A stretch of DNA of 34,451 nucleotides from contig JAIYDQ010000369.1 in NCBI GenBank assembly GCA_027487375.1, positions 1 to 34,451 of the forward strand, read 5' to 3'. The DNA comes from Planctomycetaceae bacterium (GTDB lineage Bacteria > Planctomycetota > Planctomycetia > Pirellulales > Pirellulaceae). Below the pieces are notes generated by a model, which was not told where the DNA came from, did no database searches, and saw only the letters and a list, made by a program, of their open reading frames with translations. The position numbers were made by a program, and so were the translations under genes. Shown here piece after piece: positions 1 through 9,015 of the stretch (within the stretch, counting starts at the first letter, position 1; each line of letters opens with the position of its first letter).

Positions 1-1046
1 CAACCGATCGCAATGCCGAGCATGAATTCTGGCAAGCTTCCATTGAACCAAATCAGAAACCACAAAAAGTAGACTTCCGTTCCGAACGATTCGCAGGTGG
101 AGTAATCATGTCGATCGCCAGTGCAGCGGGACAAACTGCGTTTGTTGCGTCGCGTATGGACCAACCTCCCGAAGTCTTCTTGAAGTCCGGTAACAAACCC
201 GTTTCCAATCTCAGCCAAGCAAACACGGAGCTATGCTCACAAATCACCTGGGCCACTCAAGAGTCAATCAACACGATTCCCATCGAAGGCGATCGCAAAA
301 TGCAGATGTGGATTTTAAAGCCACCTGGGTTTGATCCAAGCAAAAGATATCCGGTTGTTTATTTGGTGCATGGTGGTCCTCAAGGAGCTTGGGAAAACGG
401 CTGGAGCTTTCGATGGTGCCCTCAAGCGTGGGCTGCGCGGGGCTATGTTGTAGCACTTCCCAATCCACGAGGATCGACTGGGTTTGGGCAGAAATTCGTC
501 GAAGAGATTTCTGGTGATTGGGGTGGAAAGTGTTATCGTGACTTGATGGCTGGTGCTGACTATTTGGAAACACTTCCCTATGTCGATCGTGATCGCATCG
601 CAGCAGCCGGTGCGAGCTTCGGCGGTTACATGATGAATTGGTTTGCCGTCAACACAGATCGATTCAACTGCTTAATCACTCACTGCAGCGTATGGAACTT
701 CGAAAGTATGTGGGGAACGACCGACGAACTTTGGTTTGATGAACACGAGCATGGCGGATTGCCTTGGGAACACCCGGAACGTTACCGCGAGTACTCGCCC
801 CACGTGAAAGCCGGAGAGCTAGGGAAGTTCAAGACACCGATGCTTGTTATTCATAACGACCTCGACTTTCGATGCCCCATTGGCCAAGGTCACGAACTCT
901 TTTCGGCTCTACAACGTCAAGGCGTCCCAAGTCGCTTCGTCAATTTTACCAACGAAGGACACTGGGTCACCCAACCAGCCAACAGCCAACGCTGGCACCA
1001 AGAAGTCTTTGCATGGCTCGATAAATACTGCCCGGCGAATCGGTAG
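1..1046 (+). CDS. S9 (prolyl oligopeptidase) family peptidase, 3' part
   Basis: The reading frame is open from the left edge (first full codon at base 3), so the gene starts outside the window; the first internal ATG at 108 is not the true start. About 347 C-terminal residues are visible, corresponding to the alpha/beta-hydrolase catalytic domain of S9 peptidases, which cleave peptides of limited size. The domain opens with the YPVVYLVHGGPQG oxyanion-region motif, then shows the nucleophile elbow GASFGGYM (Ser codon 615-617), the acid in HNDLDFRCP and the catalytic His in NEGHWV, in the normal order. The N-terminal beta-propeller that would complete such a protein lies upstream. Cellular location cannot be judged without the N-terminus. 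The gene ends just before a hairpin terminator and converges on the TPR gene. Confidence 0.93.
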   Translation, partial: TDRNAEHEFWQASIEPNQKPQKVDFRSERFAGGVIMSIASAAGQTAFVASRMDQPPEVFLKSGNKPVSNLSQANTELCSQITWATQESINTIPIEGDRKMQMWILKPPGFDPSKRYPVVYLVHGGPQGAWENGWSFRWCPQAWAARGYVVALPNPRGSTGFGQKFVEEISGDWGGKCYRDLMAGADYLETLPYVDRDRIAAAGASFGGYMMNWFAVNTDRFNCLITHCSVWNFESMWGTTDELWFDEHEHGGLPWEHPERYREYSPHVKAGELGKFKTPMLVIHNDLDFRCPIGQGHELFSALQRQGVPSRFVNFTNEGHWVTQPANSQRWHQEVFAWLDKYCPANR

Positions 1047-1048
1047 AA

Positions 1049-1085
1049 GTCCTTGCCTTTTAGGAGGGCAGGGACGAACCTTTTC
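1049..1085 (+). terminator. Rho-independent terminator after the S9 peptidase gene
   Basis: A 9-bp stem (1049-1057 with 1067-1075, one G-U pair) encloses a 9-nt loop and is followed within 6 bases by a T-rich stretch (CCTTTTCT). It begins 3 bp after the peptidase stop codon, the expected position for an intrinsic terminator. The opposite strand lacks a T-tract, so it is probably unidirectional. Confidence 0.6.
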
Positions 1086-1201
1086 TATCATGGGGGCGAG
1101 CGATGCTGCCATAAACGAGATCGGCGAAAAACGTAAGCTCTCGAGCTGGTGCGTTTGTGGCTTTACAGAAACTGTTCTGATTGAGACACGACTGATAAGT
1201 C

Positions 1202-2593
1202 CTAGAGCTGCGACGATTCGTTGTGCTCTAAGGCATCCTTTACCTGCTTCAGGACTCCAGTCCAGTCGCTTTGGGTTGATTGACGGAATAGCTTGATGGA
1301 ATCATACCAAGGGCTATCGCTGCGATCTAAAAGCCAACGCCAATCGGGCATCTTGTTGAGTAGTACCCAGGCTGGTCGTCCCAATGCGCCTGCCAAGTGG
1401 GCGATCGATGTGTCGCTGGTGATTAAGAGATCCAGCTGCGAGAGAATGGCGGCGGTGTCCATGAATGCTCCTCCGGATTGATCGGTTCCATCGGGAAGCG
1501 TTATCAAGGGGCGTGAACCTTGCCAGGTTGGCACTTGTTCGGATCCGAAACCTTGCTGAAGACTGATGAACTGGATGTCGTCTACCTTACCCAGAGGTTC
1601 ATACGTTGAAAGTGCAAAGGATCGAAAAATGTCTGCTTGATGATCTTTATTTCCTTGCCAAACCAGTCCGACTTTCCGTTTCGATTTGGGAAGCCGACTA
1701 AGCCATCCCGACCAATACTGCACGAGGCTTGGCGATGCTTTTAGATAAGCCCTCGACATAGGAATCGTATCGGTAGTTGTATGCAAAACGTCAGCGACAT
1801 CTAGCAGCGAACAGTGGTAGTCGAACGGATGTTCAATGGGGAGTGAATTAGGAACATAGCGATCAATACCCAGCGCGGCTTTGTTTTCAGCAAGGCCGAA
1901 AATCGCCATGAGAGCAGGCTGCGCATGAACGATTGTTTTTGCACCGCGGTCATGAAGGACTTTTGCGAAACGAATGAATTGCAACGTGTCGCCCAGGCCT
2001 TGCTCGGCGTAAAGCAAGATGGTTTTGCCTTGCAGATCTTCGCCCTGCCACTTCGGTTGCTTGTAAGCGTACTGAGCTGCTTCTGGACATTTCCAACGCC
2101 ATCGATACTCGTTCCATCCGTTTTCAAAGTCCCCCTTCAAAAGCGAAATGACGCCGATGTTTCTGTGTGTCTCGGGCTCGTCCGGTGAGAGTTTCATCGC
2201 CTTGGAGTAGCTTTGAAGTGCTAGTTCTAGGTTCCCAGACCAGGCATGAAATGTTCCACGATTCTTGTATGCGTTAACGTAATTCGGGTTTTGAACGAGA
2301 GCTTTCTGAAAAGCCTTCTCAGCATCTTCTGGCCGTAGCGCATACCGCAGCGAATTCCCCATGTTGTTCCAAGCGATTGGAAAGTTGGGCTGGATGGCAA
2401 TCGCTTTTTCATAAGCTTCAACGGCTTCGTGATAACGACGCTGGTCATGAAGAGCGATCCCGAGATAGCACCATGCGTTGGCGTTCTTTGGAACTTGAGC
2501 CAGCACCTGCTGATAAGCTTGCATGGCTTGTTGGACATTACCACTTTGGTGAATCTTCCAAGCGGCTTGAAGATACTCTTCGACAGTCGGCAT
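1202..2593 (-). CDS. TPR protein with GT9-like glycosyltransferase domain
   Basis: This is a 463-residue protein. Residues 1 to about 165 form four to five tetratricopeptide repeats (phased motifs such as AWCYLGIALHDQRRYHEAVEAYEKAI and AWNNMGNSLRY). The rest resembles the glycosyltransferase family 9 / SPINDLY-like fold, with a donor-site-like loop (LLYAEQGLGDTLQFIRFAKVL, about 193-213) and a C-terminal SDTSIAHLAGALGRP motif of the kind that binds the sugar nucleotide. The start is placed at the ATG at 2593 because GGAG lies about 9 bases upstream; a TTG seven codons earlier is in frame but has no ribosome-binding site. No signal peptide is seen, so it is probably cytoplasmic. It stands alone and converges on the peptidase gene. 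Acceptor and sugar are unknown. Confidence 0.85.
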   Translation of the reverse strand: MPTVEEYLQAAWKIHQSGNVQQAMQAYQQVLAQVPKNANAWCYLGIALHDQRRYHEAVEAYEKAIAIQPNFPIAWNNMGNSLRYALRPEDAEKAFQKALVQNPNYVNAYKNRGTFHAWSGNLELALQSYSKAMKLSPDEPETHRNIGVISLLKGDFENGWNEYRWRWKCPEAAQYAYKQPKWQGEDLQGKTILLYAEQGLGDTLQFIRFAKVLHDRGAKTIVHAQPALMAIFGLAENKAALGIDRYVPNSLPIEHPFDYHCSLLDVADVLHTTTDTIPMSRAYLKASPSLVQYWSGWLSRLPKSKRKVGLVWQGNKDHQADIFRSFALSTYEPLGKVDDIQFISLQQGFGSEQVPTWQGSRPLITLPDGTDQSGGAFMDTAAILSQLDLLITSDTSIAHLAGALGRPAWVLLNKMPDWRWLLDRSDSPWYDSIKLFRQSTQSDWTGVLKQVKDALEHNESSQL

Positions 2594-3102
2594 CAACCTA
2601 ACTCCATTTTTCAAGTCGATCGCGGGATTTTTCCTCTGAATGATTGCCGAGGAAGTATATCAACCGACTCGCAAGCTGGTACAGGCCGAACGAGCATCCT
2701 TAGGATTTGAACTCGTAGCAAATGCCGCAAGAGTTCTAAAAAACGCAGGCGGGCTTAAGTTCTGGCTGATGTTATTGACTCTACCGACCACTAAATCCTT
2801 AAGAATCCTGCTTTCCCGAACTTAAGCGTTTAGCAAACACCAGTGCTCCATCCCGATCAATAGTCGGTTGCGTGGAAGAATTGTTGCTTTAGTTTGCCAG
2901 AACACATGGGCTTGTCGAGCGACGAGAAAAACCAATTCCTGCAAACATTTGGTTTGAAATTGGAACATTTTTGCCCTTTCGAAGATCGCCGCCGGAAAAA
3001 GCAAATACAATGCAGAAGGCCTCTCTCCATTTTGCCCCCCGCTGCTTCTCAGCACTCACAATTCGACGGATTTCTATCACCCCAATAGAAGAGAGCTCTA
3101 CG
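2594..3102. other. Gene-poor spacer between the TPR gene and the PEP-CTERM gene
   Basis: About 500 bp between divergently transcribed genes. Short open frames occur on both strands but none has a convincing ribosome-binding site or recognisable protein. There is a small palindrome ATCCTTAGGAT near 2697-2707 and an A/T-rich stretch around 2940-2970. It presumably holds the promoters of both flanking genes, but I could not pick a convincing -35/-10 pair. No tRNA or other RNA gene was seen. Confidence 0.5.
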
Positions 3103-3753
3103 ATGTCTAGATTTGCCGTATCGCTTGCTACAGTTTTTGCGACCCTATTCAGCGCACCGGTTTCCGCTGCGATGATTTTTACAAGCTCAGCTACCTTCCT
3201 CCCGAATGTTGAACCAGGAGCATTCCTCAATCCTTTTTCGTCCGGCGGCAATGGTGGGGCTGCAGCCATTCCTAGTTTAGACTTTTCAGGTTCAGGCTTT
3301 TCATACACCGTAACCGCTGACGCTAGTGGTTTGTTTGCAGACAATGCAACTGTTGGCAATTGGGCTGCTGCGGACCCAGTGGTGTTCACCTTCACAGGCA
3401 ACCCTGTCACTGCAATCGGGGGCAACTTTTTCTTAAGCGACATCAACGGTGCGCTCCAGACGGACGCTCAAATCACAATCCAGCTTAGCGATGGAACGAT
3501 CGAAACATTCACTGCAACATCCACTAATGAGTATCGTGGTTTCATTTCTACGGGTCCAGCAATTACCTCGATGACTTTACCCGCAGTAACGCGGTTCCAT
3601 AATGTTGACAACCTTACCGTTGGCACGGCCGTCGCAGTACCCGAACCAACAACGATCTGCTTGCTTTCGAGTGTATGCGCGATTGCATTGGTCGTTCGGC
3701 GTCGTCGCTTAAGGCAAGTCGATAAACTAATTCCCAGTGCATTAACTTGCTAA
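3103..3753 (+). CDS. PEP-CTERM sorting-domain protein
   Basis: A 216-residue exported protein. The start at 3103 is chosen because AGAGAG lies just upstream and it gives a clean signal peptide (short basic start, hydrophobic core, cleavage near SAPVSA-A). The body is rich in Gly, Ser, Thr and Phe with alternating hydrophobics, suggesting a beta-sandwich surface protein. The C-terminus has the PEP-CTERM tripartite signal: VPEPTT, a hydrophobic segment (ICLLSSVCAIALVV) and an Arg cluster RRRR. In this family the tag is processed by an exosortase and the protein is retained at or released from the envelope. No exosortase gene is in this window. The 14 residues after the Arg cluster make a longer tail than usual. 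The role of the mature domain is unknown. Confidence 0.88.
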   Translation: MSRFAVSLATVFATLFSAPVSAAMIFTSSATFLPNVEPGAFLNPFSSGGNGGAAAIPSLDFSGSGFSYTVTADASGLFADNATVGNWAAADPVVFTFTGNPVTAIGGNFFLSDINGALQTDAQITIQLSDGTIETFTATSTNEYRGFISTGPAITSMTLPAVTRFHNVDNLTVGTAVAVPEPTTICLLSSVCAIALVVRRRRLRQVDKLIPSALTC

Positions 3754-3794
3754 GGTATCTGCGACTTCCGCAATGCAACGCTTTTCAAAGCACT

Positions 3795-6449
3795 CTATTT
3801 TGTTTCGATCGCTCGAAGCAAAAGTTGTCTGATTGTGTAGAGACGCGTTGGGATGACGACTTTCTTTCCGTCCAGGTCGGTAACGTAAAAAACGTCTACG
3901 ATCTGATCTAGGTGCGTGCTAATCTTAGCGATGTGCAAGATCAATCGCGCGTCGTAGATTGCTTTTGCGATATCGTAGAGTAACCCGAGTCGGTCATATG
4001 CAAAAACGGAGATGATCGTAAACCGGTCTGAAGTACTGTTGTCGAAGCGAACTTGGGTAGGCTGGTTTCGAATAGCTTCTTCGCTACCAGAACGGACGCG
4101 CCAGACGCGACGAAACGTTGGAGGTATTGCTTTTGCCGGAGTAATTGCCTGGATAATCTTCTCGCAAACCGCATTGATTCGATGGTTAGGAGGTGGCCCG
4201 AGGTAATCATCATCGGCGACCAGGAACCGGTCCCAAGCGATGTCTCCAGGTTGCGTATGGATCTCTGCTGACAAGATTCGCAATCCCTGACTACTCAGGG
4301 CGCCGCTTATGCGATGAAACAGCCCAATCGGTTCGCGTTGCTTAACTGCGACGGTGTATTGAATGGCTTCCGTTTCACTATGGTAGGTCCCCCATGCCAT
4401 CGGCGATTGGAGCAAAGATACCTCATGGAGTTTCCTTAATTCATGGACCACTTCCGACGCATCGACTTGGAAGAGATACGTCGTCGGAAGGCTTTCAACC
4501 TGTTCACGATACCATGCGAGGTCATCTTTCTTGGACAGGAGTCGGAGCACAGCATTTTTTCGCTGCTGCAGTTCGTCTTTCAGCCCCGTGGCATGCTTGT
4601 TATCTCCAAACTTCGCGGCTGTTGCTTCAAAGAGTTCGACGATTAGCTTCATCTTCCAATCGTTGAGTGCACCAGGGCCAACGGCTGCCAAATCAGCGCA
4701 AGTGAGAACGAATAACTGTTCAAGATTCTCGATAGAACCAACCTGCGCGGCAAACTGAACCACAGTTCCTTTTTCCGTCAGGTCATATCGAAAGGCCGAG
4801 TGAGCCATCAACAGATGCTGATGGACCAAGAACACCAAGAGCTCTCGCTGGGCGTTTGGTAACTTTAGTTCGGTTGCAGTCTCTTCAGCAATTCGTTTAC
4901 CGACATCGCTATGGTCCTCGACAAATCCTTTTCCCAGATCGTGCAAAAGAAGCGCCAGGTGCAAAATTGACTTAGGCTTTATCGCTCGATAGGTTTCGCC
5001 CAGGATTGAATTCTGCTTTTGAAACTCGCATGCAGCTTCCACGGCTCGAATGCAGTGTGCGTCTACCGTGTATTTATGGTACTCGTTGAACTGAAGCAGG
5101 TATCGAGCATGCTTCATTGCGGGAATGATTTGCTCTAAAACTCGGAGTTCATGCAGTCTTCGAAGCATTCGTGCTAGCCCCGAAGGATGCTCCATCAAGG
5201 CCATAAACTTATTGATGAGTTCGTCTGACAACGGTTGGGGTTCAAGCCGAAGCATCCCAGTTCGGATAGCTCGCCAAGTTCGGTCTTCGATGCGACGATT
5301 GAATCGATTAGCGACAGTCATTAGCTCCAAGACTTTTACAGGAGAGACTTTCAGTTCTTCTAAGCCTCTCTTATTGGCCCAAATCTCACGAAGTCCAAGC
5401 CAAAAATCGTTACCTATCGGGCGAGCAATCATTTTTGCCATCGCCCGTAATGTAGGTGAGCCGACTTCGGATGAGTCGACAAAGTGGGCTGACGAATAAC
5501 GTATCTCGCTCGTTCGCTCAAAGTACTCTTGCATAAACTCTTCGACAGGAAGCAAACCTTCTTTGCCTTGGAATCCAAACGCGGTTGCAAGGCGAACCTG
5601 CTGAGAGCGGTCAAGGGAATCTTGGCTGCGGCCTGCATCAAAGTGCAATTGGTTTCGCAGGCGAAGCAGGTACTGATAACCGATCCGGAGAGAACGAAAA
5701 TCCTCGGGCATCAACAGCCCCTTTTGGACCAGTTGTTCTGGATCGGATTCTCCATAACACACAAAGCCAATCCAACGAACCAACTGGATGTCTCGAAGGC
5801 ACCCTTGCGATCGTTTCAAATTGGGGTGAAGCAAGTAAACCGTCTCACCAAATTTTTGGCGTTCCTCCAAGCGGGCATCCACAATCATGCGAACAAAGCG
5901 ACGTTGATTGGTATGAACAAAACGCTGAAACTTCGCGTGGAATGACCGCACCATTTCATCGTTACCTGCCAACGGACGACATTCGACTAGTGCGGTCAAG
6001 ATTGTTGCGTCGCGAGCCGAAAGTTTGATTGCTTGCCGGGGTGTTCGAATAGAAAACCCAGGTTGAAGCCCCGCGTCAACAATCATGAGTGAGAACACAC
6101 GTGCCAATGGGGTAATGCGTTCTTCGGATATCCCATCATAAAGAAGCATGATGTCAATATCGGAATAGGGTGCCAGGTCACGGCGTCCGTAGCCGCTGTG
6201 CGCGACAAAAGCGAATGAGCTTCTGAGCGACTCACACCCAGATTCGCGTATCGCGGCTTCAATTAGAGAGCGAACGACGTCATCAACGATCGATGTCCAT
6301 CGGTAGCAAACCTGCAACCCAGGGGCTCCCTCGGCATGCAACTGGCTAGTTTTTAGCCTACCTTCCAGCAAACTCGCACGAGCCGAGACGACTTCGGATA
6401 AAAGCGCTTTGGCAATCGGATTTGGAGAGGAGCCATTCAAGATGGGCAC
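3795..6449 (-). CDS. glnD: [Protein-PII] uridylyltransferase / uridylyl-removing enzyme
   Basis: An 884-residue bifunctional nitrogen sensor that uridylylates PII when glutamine is low and removes UMP when it is high. Domains are in the standard GlnD order: nucleotidyltransferase with GYGRRDLAPYSDIDIMLLYD (metal Asp97 and Asp99), a helical linker, an HD phosphohydrolase domain (His465 in VDAHCIRAVE, His503-Asp504 in LLHDLGKG), and two C-terminal ACT domains (about 695-770 and 810-884) that bind glutamine. Length is typical. The start is a GTG at 6449, 3 bp after the glnB stop; the only GAGG upstream is about 14 bases away, so translation is probably coupled to glnB. All key residues of both activities appear intact, so PII is expected to be controlled by uridylylation. 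Confidence 0.97.
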   Translation of the reverse strand: MPILNGSSPNPIAKALLSEVVSARASLLEGRLKTSQLHAEGAPGLQVCYRWTSIVDDVVRSLIEAAIRESGCESLRSSFAFVAHSGYGRRDLAPYSDIDIMLLYDGISEERITPLARVFSLMIVDAGLQPGFSIRTPRQAIKLSARDATILTALVECRPLAGNDEMVRSFHAKFQRFVHTNQRRFVRMIVDARLEERQKFGETVYLLHPNLKRSQGCLRDIQLVRWIGFVCYGESDPEQLVQKGLLMPEDFRSLRIGYQYLLRLRNQLHFDAGRSQDSLDRSQQVRLATAFGFQGKEGLLPVEEFMQEYFERTSEIRYSSAHFVDSSEVGSPTLRAMAKMIARPIGNDFWLGLREIWANKRGLEELKVSPVKVLELMTVANRFNRRIEDRTWRAIRTGMLRLEPQPLSDELINKFMALMEHPSGLARMLRRLHELRVLEQIIPAMKHARYLLQFNEYHKYTVDAHCIRAVEAACEFQKQNSILGETYRAIKPKSILHLALLLHDLGKGFVEDHSDVGKRIAEETATELKLPNAQRELLVFLVHQHLLMAHSAFRYDLTEKGTVVQFAAQVGSIENLEQLFVLTCADLAAVGPGALNDWKMKLIVELFEATAAKFGDNKHATGLKDELQQRKNAVLRLLSKKDDLAWYREQVESLPTTYLFQVDASEVVHELRKLHEVSLLQSPMAWGTYHSETEAIQYTVAVKQREPIGLFHRISGALSSQGLRILSAEIHTQPGDIAWDRFLVADDDYLGPPPNHRINAVCEKIIQAITPAKAIPPTFRRVWRVRSGSEEAIRNQPTQVRFDNSTSDRFTIISVFAYDRLGLLYDIAKAIYDARLILHIAKISTHLDQIVDVFYVTDLDGKKVVIPTRLYTIRQLLLRAIETK

Positions 6450-6452
6450 GAC

Positions 6453-6791
<339 letters not shown>

Positions 6792-6940
6792 TCAACAAAC
6801 TCCGAGGTGTACTGAGCCGGTTTAGCGGGGCATAGCAGGACATGAAAAGCCAGCTAGGGCCGTATGCCCGACACCGCGAGTCCGCGATGCCTACTCTCCT
6901 CAAAACCAAATTTCCCTATACAGTGTACCTGAGTCGCAAT

Positions 6941-6955
6941 CCCCGCAAAACGGGG
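6941..6955. repeat. Short GC hairpin in the glnB-rsmD spacer
   Basis: CCCCG-CAAAA-CGGGG is a perfect 5-bp stem with a 5-nt loop. It lies 150 bp upstream of glnB and 113 bp upstream of rsmD, between divergent genes. No T-tract follows on either strand, so it is not an intrinsic terminator. A regulatory role is possible but unsupported. Confidence 0.4.
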
Positions 6956-7067
6956 CACTGATGAAGTCTTTCCTTTTTTCTGAGTTTAACAACGGCAAAG
7001 ACCTCATTGCAGGTTTGCAAAACGCTACGAAATTTTATCTAGACGCCTCGGATAAGCATCTGTTCGA

Positions 7068-7736
7068 ATGACTAAGCAGCCCTCCAAAAAATCAAAAGCC
7101 AACAACGCGGACCTCGTGGGAAGGCTCCGTGTCATTGGAGGCGAACTCCGTTCGCGAACGCTGGAATTTCAAACCGACCCCCGAACGCGGCCGATGAAAG
7201 ATCGAACTCGTGAGGCCATGTTCAACCTACTGGGAGCGGACCTAGAGGGATTTATTGCCTGCGATTTGTTTGCCGGTTCGGGAATTCTTGCTATTGAAGC
7301 CATCTCGCGAGGAGCAACTGCGGCGGTAGCGATTGAATTGCTGGATCGCGCAGCCAACGAGATTCGTTCAAATGCTACACGCTTGGGAGTAATCGATAAA
7401 CTAATCGTTCATCGCGGCGATACGTTCAGGTGGCACCAGGATTTGCCCGATCAGTTTCGGCAAATGAGCCTACGAATTCCGGCTTTCTTGGAAGATCGTT
7501 GGTGCGTTTTTGTTTGCCCTCCTTACAAGCTTTGGGAAACAAACCTGGAAGAGATGACCCTGCTACTCGAAAAGTGGATCGACTATGCTCCCGTTGGGTC
7601 GCTCTTTGCCGTCGAACTCGATCAAACCACGCCGCCAGAAGTTTTGCCAGCCTGGATCGATTGGCAAAAGCGGCTCTATCGTCCGGCGCTGGTTGCGATC
7701 GGTGAAAAGACGGAATCTTCGGCCTCACACGCGTAA
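7068..7736 (+). CDS. rsmD: RsmD-like 16S rRNA (guanine-N2)-methyltransferase
   Basis: A 222-residue class I SAM-dependent methyltransferase of the RsmD family, which methylates G966 of 16S rRNA (E. coli numbering). The family signature is clear: RVIGGELRSR (20-30), TRPMKDRTREAMFNLLG (40-56) and the SAM loop DLFAGSGILAIEAISRGA (66-83). Catalytic motif IV, usually (D/N)PP(F/Y), reads CPPY at residues 150-153, with Cys where the family normally has an acidic or amide residue. The N-terminal 15 residues are basic and probably disordered. There is no strong ribosome-binding site. It is divergent from glnB and upstream of the DinB-like gene, 98 bp away. The motif change makes activity likely but not certain. 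Confidence 0.88.
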   Translation: MTKQPSKKSKANNADLVGRLRVIGGELRSRTLEFQTDPRTRPMKDRTREAMFNLLGADLEGFIACDLFAGSGILAIEAISRGATAAVAIELLDRAANEIRSNATRLGVIDKLIVHRGDTFRWHQDLPDQFRQMSLRIPAFLEDRWCVFVCPPYKLWETNLEEMTLLLEKWIDYAPVGSLFAVELDQTTPPEVLPAWIDWQKRLYRPALVAIGEKTESSASHA

Positions 7737-7834
7737 TTGTTTTTAGCTCACGATGCATTTGGATTAAGGCACTCAATCCCACCGAACTTCGTTCCTCCCA
7801 AATACCTCTCTCGTCTTCAGAAAGAACGCTAACC

Positions 7835-8323
7835 ATGTCGGAAATTCAAACTTACATCCAAGCCTTTCGTTTCAATCGCACGAAGACCTTGGCAACACTT
7901 GCTGAATTCGAGAAGCAGGCATCGCCGTTGGAGGCTCTTGCATTTCGTCCCGGGGTAGGTCGAGCCCATGCTGCCTGGCAATTTATGCATGTGGCAATTA
8001 CTGAAGAAGTGTTCTCCACTACACGTTTACTTGGAACCGAACCGGCTTTCCCAGAGTTGGTTGAAAGGTTTCGCGGCGGAAGCACTCCTGATGAGAACAT
8101 TCCATCCATTGACGAAATCAAGAATACCCTCACTATCGCTCGCGAGCATCTTCTTGCGACGCTTGGAAAGTTCTCCGATCAAGATTTAGAAATGATTCCT
8201 GCTGCATTCGCTCAACGTGGGTGGACGCTTCGAACGTTTTTGCAAGTCATCTCCTGGCACGAGGCGCACCATCAAGGGCAGACTCACATCACGCTGAACG
8301 TGTACAAATCCCGAATCTCTTAG
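7835..8323 (+). CDS. DinB superfamily metal-binding protein
   Basis: A 162-residue four-helix-bundle protein of the DinB/YfiT-like superfamily. The likely metal triad is His52 (FMHVAITEE) with His142 and His146 in SWHEAHHQGQ, the usual HxxxH arrangement near the C-terminus. Family members include thiol transferases (bacillithiol- or mycothiol-dependent) and proteins of unknown role; the substrate cannot be assigned here. The start ATG at 7835 has an AAGAAAGAA stretch upstream. It is a cytoplasmic protein with no signal peptide. It follows rsmD on the same strand and converges on the ion-channel gene; the 98-bp gap gives little support for an operon. Confidence 0.85.
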   Translation: MSEIQTYIQAFRFNRTKTLATLAEFEKQASPLEALAFRPGVGRAHAAWQFMHVAITEEVFSTTRLLGTEPAFPELVERFRGGSTPDENIPSIDEIKNTLTIAREHLLATLGKFSDQDLEMIPAAFAQRGWTLRTFLQVISWHEAHHQGQTHITLNVYKSRIS

Positions 8324-8380
8324 CATAAGCAACTCCGCGACGTGGGCCGGAGAATTGTTACCTCTTGCCCCGAAATCATG

Positions 8381-8902
8381 CTATTGCGACTTCATCGATT
8401 CTTTCATGCTCACAAAGTCAGAGATAAGAAAGATAACCGTCGTAAAGGCGGTGACGACTTCCAAAAGCATCACCAGCTTGGCCGGAATAGTTTGCGGAAG
8501 GATGTCGCCGTAACCAAAAAACGAGAAGTTCAAAACACTGAAATAGAAACAGTCAAATAATAGAACACCCTGGCCCTTGCTTACATCTAGACCGGCGAAA
8601 CTTCCCGAGTCCAATGTTTGTAGGCAATAGAAATCGATTGCGAATGACAGTGTGACCTCCGCCATGTTGTAGCCCATAAGCACTAAGAATCGGTGGTACG
8701 GTAAATCGCACGCGGTGGCGTGAACCAAATGAAGCAGCGTCTCACCAAAATAATATCCTGTCTTAGCGGTAGCTAAAATTACTACAAGCCACTTCAACCA
8801 AGGACTCCATGTCGGCCCCAGATTGCTCGATAAGGACAAAATCAAGCAAGCAATTCCAACGATGATGACAAGTTCTAGGACTTCACGTATGGATGTCTTC
8901 AT
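8381..8902 (-). CDS. Ion-channel family membrane protein (two-pore-helix K+ channel-like)
   Basis: A 173-residue integral membrane protein with about four membrane segments (near residues 9-27, 36-58, 72-96 and 142-164). A pore helix lies before the last one, ending in SFFGYGDILP (127-136). GYGD is the K+ channel selectivity filter signature, placed correctly between pore helix and final transmembrane helix as in the Ion_trans_2 (PF07885) family. The two positions before GYGD, usually Thr-Val, are Phe-Phe. No cytoplasmic RCK/TrkA-N domain is attached. It probably forms a tetrameric cation channel in the inner membrane; K+ selectivity is an inference. It starts with ATG at 8902 and lies downstream of the large secreted-protein gene on the same strand. 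Confidence 0.8.
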   Translation of the reverse strand: MKTSIREVLELVIIVGIACLILSLSSNLGPTWSPWLKWLVVILATAKTGYYFGETLLHLVHATACDLPYHRFLVLMGYNMAEVTLSFAIDFYCLQTLDSGSFAGLDVSKGQGVLLFDCFYFSVLNFSFFGYGDILPQTIPAKLVMLLEVVTAFTTVIFLISDFVSMKESMKSQ

Positions 8903-8949
8903 CGGAGTGATTGCTTGTGCAAGTAACTAAAGGGGGCCAACCGAACGAG

Positions 8950-8983
8950 TGCTGGACAGGTACTTTGCAGACCACGTCCAGCA
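8950..8983. repeat. Inverted repeat downstream of the large secreted-protein gene
   Basis: TGCTGGAC (8950-8957) and GTCCAGCA (8976-8983) are perfect 8-bp arms with an 18-nt loop. They lie 33 bp past the stop of the minus-strand gene ending at 9016 and upstream of the channel gene. There is no clear T-tract, so a terminator or operator role is only possible. Confidence 0.4.
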
Positions 8984-9015
8984 ACACTATTCGTCCAACA
9001 CCATCCTAAGAATAC

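Noticed and set aside
2955-2980. A sigma-54-like TTGGAAC...TTGCC sequence upstream of the PEP-CTERM gene
   Set aside because: The GG and GC elements are 9 bases apart and not the required 10, and the -24 element is a poor match. Sigma-54 promoters do not tolerate this spacing.
5125-6028. Several plus-strand open frames of 120-150 codons inside glnD
   Set aside because: They are antisense shadows of a clearly conserved gene and show no independent start signals or domains.
6860-6890. A possible sigma-54 promoter for glnB on the minus strand (TGGC...TGCT)
   Set aside because: The distance between the GG and GC elements is 13 bases, so it cannot be a -24/-12 promoter.
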